Source of the DNA: Candidatus Uhrbacteria bacterium RIFOXYB12_FULL_58_10
Lineage (GTDB): Bacteria; Patescibacteriota; Patescibacteriia; UBA9934; GWF2-40-263
Assembly: GCA_943348955.1 (NCBI GenBank)
Contig: CALQZE010000004.1
Coordinates: 1 to 9,826 of the forward strand
DNA length: 9,826 bases
Direction: 5' to 3'
In this document: piece by piece, positions 6,917 to 9,826 of the stretch
Numbering within the stretch: position 1 is the first letter of the stretch
Layout: the number at the start of each line of letters is the position of its first letter
Translations under genes and position numbers: made by a program
The notes under the pieces: model-generated
Database searches by the model: none
What the model was told of the DNA's origin: nothing
Seen by the model: the letters and a program-made list of their open reading frames with translations, nothing else

Positions 6917-7827
6917 ACCGCATCGTCATCGTGAAAAAACTCACACGACTCGAGGAACTGATCCGCGAACATCTCACGATGAACGCGGCCACGTTCGATC
7001 TCGAATCGCGCGAGCAATCCATCACGCCATACGAGCAGGAACATGCAACGTACGAAGCCGCACTCGCGGAAATTCGTCGACAACTGCCGAGCGACATCCA
7101 GACAGCAGAAGTCACGCGTGAGGAACTTCCGAATTTTCTCTTTCGGGAAACAGACTTCATCATCGTCTGCGGACCGGACGGACTGTTCGCCAACCTCGCG
7201 AAGTACGTTCAAGACCAGCTCGTTCTCACCGTCAATCCGGATCAATCCTCGATTGCCGGTGTCCTCATGCTCTTTTCTCCACAAGAAGTGGGATCGCAAA
7301 TCGCGCTCGTGCAAGGAAACAAGCACCGCACGGAATGTCTCCCCTTTGTGAAAGCTTGCGTGGATGATGATCGTATCGTCTGGGGCATCAATGATGTCTT
7401 CGTCGGGCGCAAAGACCATGTCAGTGCGCGCTACGAGATCGAGTTCGGAGGCAAGAAAGAATTGCAATCTTCAAGCGGCATCATTGTCTCAACGGGCGTC
7501 GGCGCTACAGGATGGATTCGTTCGATCGCAACCATGCTCGATGGGCTGAACGGCGGACGTCGACCGCACTTGTTGTCGACACTGCCTCAGCCGACCGCAA
7601 AAGAACTCGTGTTCGTCGTCCGGGAACCGTTCCCCTCGCCGAACACAGGCACGTCAATTATCACCGGACGCATCACGCCCGGTCGTCCGCTCATCGTTCG
7701 CTCACACATGCCCAAAGGCGGATATCTTTTTTCAGACGGCGGCGTCGAAAAAGCAATCTCCTGGAATGCGGGTGCAACCGTTGCAATCACGGTTGGTGAA
7801 CGCTTCATCACACGCATCATCCGATAG
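6913..7827 (+). CDS. NAD kinase-like protein, NADK2 (mitochondrial-type) subgroup
   Basis: The 304-residue protein follows the order of motifs in ATP-NAD kinases, which phosphorylate NAD to NADP. The nucleotide loop is GPDGLFANLAKY (87-98) where the family normally has GGDGT. Next come LTVNPDQSSIAG (105-116), NDVFVGRKDHVSARYEI (160-176), SSSGIIVSTGVGATGW (186-201), FVVREPF (234-240) and a final SDGGVEKAISW (274-284). The NPD, NDVF-G, SSG and REP pieces resemble the NADK2 branch (human mitochondrial NADK2 as I recall it) more than ordinary bacterial NadK. The aspartate of the GxDG loop is kept, but the second glycine is proline and the threonine is leucine, so activity or substrate may differ. 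Its ATG overlaps the SPFH stop (ATGA) with a weak AAGG upstream, pointing to coupled translation and a shared role. A lipid or sugar substrate cannot be excluded. Confidence 0.75.
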   Translation: MNRIVIVKKLTRLEELIREHLTMNAATFDLESREQSITPYEQEHATYEAALAEIRRQLPSDIQTAEVTREELPNFLFRETDFIIVCGPDGLFANLAKYVQDQLVLTVNPDQSSIAGVLMLFSPQEVGSQIALVQGNKHRTECLPFVKACVDDDRIVWGINDVFVGRKDHVSARYEIEFGGKKELQSSSGIIVSTGVGATGWIRSIATMLDGLNGGRRPHLLSTLPQPTAKELVFVVREPFPSPNTGTSIITGRITPGRPLIVRSHMPKGGYLFSDGGVEKAISWNAGATVAITVGERFITRIIR

Positions 7828-7830
7828 TCT

Positions 7831-7858
7831 GCGGAACAGAACTTTGTTCCGCTTTTTT
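7831..7858 (+). terminator. Rho-independent terminator of the SPFH / NAD-kinase-like operon
   Basis: GCGGAACA (7831-7838) pairs with TGTTCCGC (7845-7852) in an eight-pair stem, followed by TTTTTT (7853-7858). It begins three bases after the TAG stop, so it closes a two-gene transcript. Confidence 0.9.
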
Positions 7859-7863
7859 ATTTA

Positions 7864-7892
7864 AAAACTCGCTCAAATTATGAGCGAGTTTT
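7864..7892. terminator. Bidirectional terminator at the end of the GT4 operon
   Basis: AAAACTCGCTCA (7864-7875) and TGAGCGAGTTTT (7881-7892) form a 12-pair stem with loop AATTA. On the minus strand the stem contains the last sense codons (K-T-R-S) of the GT4 gene, the stop codon sits in the loop, and TTTTTAAAT follows. On the plus strand TTTTCTTTT follows, giving a backup stop for the converging operon. Confidence 0.8.
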
Positions 7893-9020
7893 CTTTTGCA
7901 TCATCTTTTCAAGTTCATCCACATATGACTTCAGTGCATATTTTTCTGCACGTTGTCGAATTGCCTCGCGATCAAACGATCGATCTGCTGCGCGTTTCAG
8001 TATGTCAACAAATTGATCTGTATTTCCTGGTTCAAACAAATATCCGTTCTCTCCTTCCGTAATCAATTCCGGAATGCCACCGATACGCGATGCAATCACC
8101 GGAACACCAACGGCAAAACTTTCATACATCATTGTCGGAGAATTTTCGTAACAAAGAGATGGAACAATCACAACATCCGATAGAGCAATTTGTTTTATGA
8201 TTTCATCTGTCGAAAGAAAACCGTGATACACGAATCGTTTATCCGATGTGCATTGTTGTTCGATCACGGATCGCAATGATCCATTCCCGGCGATATGCAA
8301 TTCAAATGGAATATCGAGTGCTTCAAGTGCGTTTAAAAGAAACACGATACCTTTATGCGTTTCAAGCTGTCCACCAAAAAATAATCGGATGTGTTTTTTC
8401 GTTTCATCTTTTACAAACAAAGATTCTGCAACAATCTCTGTTTCTGGTGCAGGATTCGGAAGAATGCAAACCGTCGCATCACGGAATAATCCGCGTTCAC
8501 GATACAGATCGATGAGAAACTTGGAGGGAGAAACGATCACGTTAGGTTTTCCAATTGCGATGGAAACGGCGCGTTCATACCATCGACGCAAAAAAGATTG
8601 ATTCAAAAAAGAGCGTTCTTCTCCGTAAATCAACAATCCGCTTGGAACGCTCAATTGTAAATCGTGAAGCGTGTGAATTTGAAAAACATTCTGTCGCTGA
8701 ATCGCACGAGATAAATTCAATCCAATTCCCTTCAAGTTATGTGTCAGAAAAACATCTGGCTTTTCTTCACGGATAACACGACGAATCACTTGATCCGAAA
8801 ATGGATTACATAAATCGACCATGTGCCAAACGAGTTTTAAAAAAAATGGAAGTCGATCGTGATTCGAAATATTGAACGGAAAACCTTTGTACGTTTCACG
8901 CGTCAAAACAAAAATCGAATGTCCCCGATCGGATAATTCGTCAGCGATGCGAGCCGCAACAATCTCTGCACCCCCTCGCGCATTCGGCGGATAATAATTT
9001 GAAACAACCGCAATCTTCAT
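7878..9020 (-). CDS. GT4-family glycosyltransferase
   Basis: This is a 380-residue GT-B fold retaining glycosyltransferase. The N-terminal acceptor domain opens with MKIAVVSNYYPPNARGGAE (GGAE at 16-19), typical of GT4. The C-terminal donor domain begins near 210 (IRLFFGGQLETHKG, with the phosphate-contacting K at 223) and contains the E-x7-E motif ENSPTMMYE (E292 to E300) followed by SFAVGVPVIAS and GGIPELI. The length is complete for the family. It is cytoplasmic or loosely membrane-associated and should add a sugar from a nucleotide donor to a lipid-linked or polysaccharide acceptor; the specific sugar is not readable. Its ATG overlaps the stop of the upstream GT4 gene by ATGA and has no Shine-Dalgarno sequence, so translation is probably coupled. 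Its last codons lie inside the terminator stem. Confidence 0.92.
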   Translation of the reverse strand: MKIAVVSNYYPPNARGGAEIVAARIADELSDRGHSIFVLTRETYKGFPFNISNHDRLPFFLKLVWHMVDLCNPFSDQVIRRVIREEKPDVFLTHNLKGIGLNLSRAIQRQNVFQIHTLHDLQLSVPSGLLIYGEERSFLNQSFLRRWYERAVSIAIGKPNVIVSPSKFLIDLYRERGLFRDATVCILPNPAPETEIVAESLFVKDETKKHIRLFFGGQLETHKGIVFLLNALEALDIPFELHIAGNGSLRSVIEQQCTSDKRFVYHGFLSTDEIIKQIALSDVVIVPSLCYENSPTMMYESFAVGVPVIASRIGGIPELITEGENGYLFEPGNTDQFVDILKRAADRSFDREAIRQRAEKYALKSYVDELEKMMQKKTRS

Positions 9021-9826
9021 ACGGACGTTTGATATTCACGCGGTGATTCTTGAGAAAGAACAGAATGATACGTGTTCTCAAGATTTGTGATAAGCGGTTC
9101 CCAAGCGAATTTTGTTTCCGCGTGAGATCTGGCAGATCGTCCAAAATTTTCTCGAATGTCTTTTCGAGTCAGTAATAATTCAATCGCATCTTTAAGCGCA
9201 CCGACATCTTCCGGAGCAACACGCAAACCCGTTTCCCCGTCCAACACAACCGATCGCACACCCGGAAGATCTGATGCAATGGATGGAATTCCTGTTGCTG
9301 CAGCTTCAAGGGCAACAAGTCCGAACGCTTCCGCACGCCGCGTCGATGGAAACAAATGAATATCCGCCATGCGATAATAACGTGGAAGATCCTCGTTTGA
9401 AACCCCACCGACAAACGTCACATGCGATTCGATTTCATGCATGCGTGTGAGGGCTTCGTAGGTCGAACGTAAGTTTCCTTGTCCAACAATAACCAAATGC
9501 CAGGGAATATTTTTTAATTCTTTGAGAGATTCGAACAAGACAGGCAATCCTTTAAAGTGATGTGCCTCATCAAGTCCGCCGACAAATACTAAAACAGGAA
9601 TCGTTAAATCTATTGAAAGCAAATCACGCATAGCATCATCGTGTCCCGGATGAAATTTTTCGAGATCAACGCCGAACGGATGAATTTCCACACGATCCAT
9701 GATTCCCGAAATATCTTTGAGCGCAGACGTGTCCGCATATTCTCTCGAACTCACCAAAATACGATCCGCACGATTCGCAATCCATGGAAACAATAATCGC
9801 TTATGCGCTTCAAAAATCGCCCCGCG
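9017..9826 (-). CDS. GT4-family glycosyltransferase, N-terminus cut by window edge
   Basis: The minus-strand frame is open to the right edge, with 269 visible codons. A TTG at 9793 could initiate, but the frame continues through RGAIFEAHKRLL to the edge and the whole N-terminal acceptor domain of a GT4 enzyme would be missing, so the gene surely starts outside. Visible parts in order: ADRILVSSREYA (19-31), FGVDLEKFHP (51-60), LVFVGGLDEAHHFKG (79-93), LVIVGQG (111-117), and the donor-site E-x7-E motif EAFGLVALE (166-174) with GIPSIASDLPGV. It is a sugar transferase using a nucleotide-activated donor, of unknown specificity. It ends in TGA overlapping the ATG of the next GT4 gene. The two act in the same operon, presumably on successive steps of one surface glycan. 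Confidence 0.9.
   Translation of the reverse strand, partial: RGAIFEAHKRLLFPWIANRADRILVSSREYADTSALKDISGIMDRVEIHPFGVDLEKFHPGHDDAMRDLLSIDLTIPVLVFVGGLDEAHHFKGLPVLFESLKELKNIPWHLVIVGQGNLRSTYEALTRMHEIESHVTFVGGVSNEDLPRYYRMADIHLFPSTRRAEAFGLVALEAAATGIPSIASDLPGVRSVVLDGETGLRVAPEDVGALKDAIELLLTRKDIRENFGRSARSHAETKFAWEPLITNLENTYHSVLSQESPREYQTSV

Noticed and set aside
6658..7467. 269-codon minus-strand frame opposite the NAD-kinase-like gene
   Set aside because: It shadows a gene with clear family motifs and has no ribosome binding site or recognisable domain.
9791..9793. TTG as the start of the right-edge GT4 gene
   Set aside because: The frame continues open to the edge with GT4-like sequence, and starting here would remove the N-terminal domain.
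1..9826. CRISPR arrays, tRNA or rRNA genes, insertion sequences, recombination attachment sites
   Set aside because: No spaced direct repeats, cloverleaf-like segments, transposase or integrase motifs were seen on either strand.

Overview
The window looks like a Patescibacteria (Candidate Phyla Radiation) type genome. The evidence is a GT39-like membrane glycosyltransferase carrying the SPDE loop motif, a short CDP-alcohol phosphatidyltransferase, and a lone type IV pilus ATPase, packed among cell-envelope genes with almost no intergenic DNA. This assignment is inferred from protein style and gene content. TGA is used as a normal stop (6914-6916 and 9017-9019 minus), which argues against the TGA-as-glycine lineages such as Gracilibacteria. 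No rRNA, tRNA, CRISPR array, insertion sequence or integrase was seen. No gene-free stretch exceeds 300 bases; the longest, 5855-6037, is a compact divergent regulatory region.

Layout. (a) 1-1865, minus strand: a CDP-alcohol phosphatidyltransferase followed by a GT39-like glycosyltransferase that runs off the left edge; the two overlap by 11 bases. (b) 1857-4046, plus strand: a 729-residue polytopic membrane protein of probable GT-C type. Its start overlaps the start of (a) head to head, and its coding sequence carries an in-frame 30-base near-perfect palindrome. (c) 4073-5854, minus strand: pilB/gspE-like pilus assembly ATPase with its own terminator and a hairpin leader. (d) 6038-7827, plus strand: a two-gene operon encoding an SPFH/band-7 protein and an NADK2-like NAD kinase homologue. 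It has a consensus -35, a strong ribosome binding site, a cluster of TACACTT half-sites over its start region, and a terminator. (e) 7878-9826, minus strand: two GT4 glycosyltransferases joined by an ATGA overlap; the upstream one runs off the right edge.

How the parts fit. Blocks (a), (b) and (e) are lipid and surface-glycan genes, and (c) is pilus assembly, so the neighbourhood is largely about the cell surface. Block (d) stands apart: sampled lines are about 58-63% G+C against about 38-48% in sampled lines of the neighbours, it has the best transcription and translation signals in the window, and it joins a membrane-scaffold family to a nucleotide-kinase family. It is the best candidate here for an undescribed functional unit. 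The pairing and its operator can be read from the sequence; any joint function is inference.
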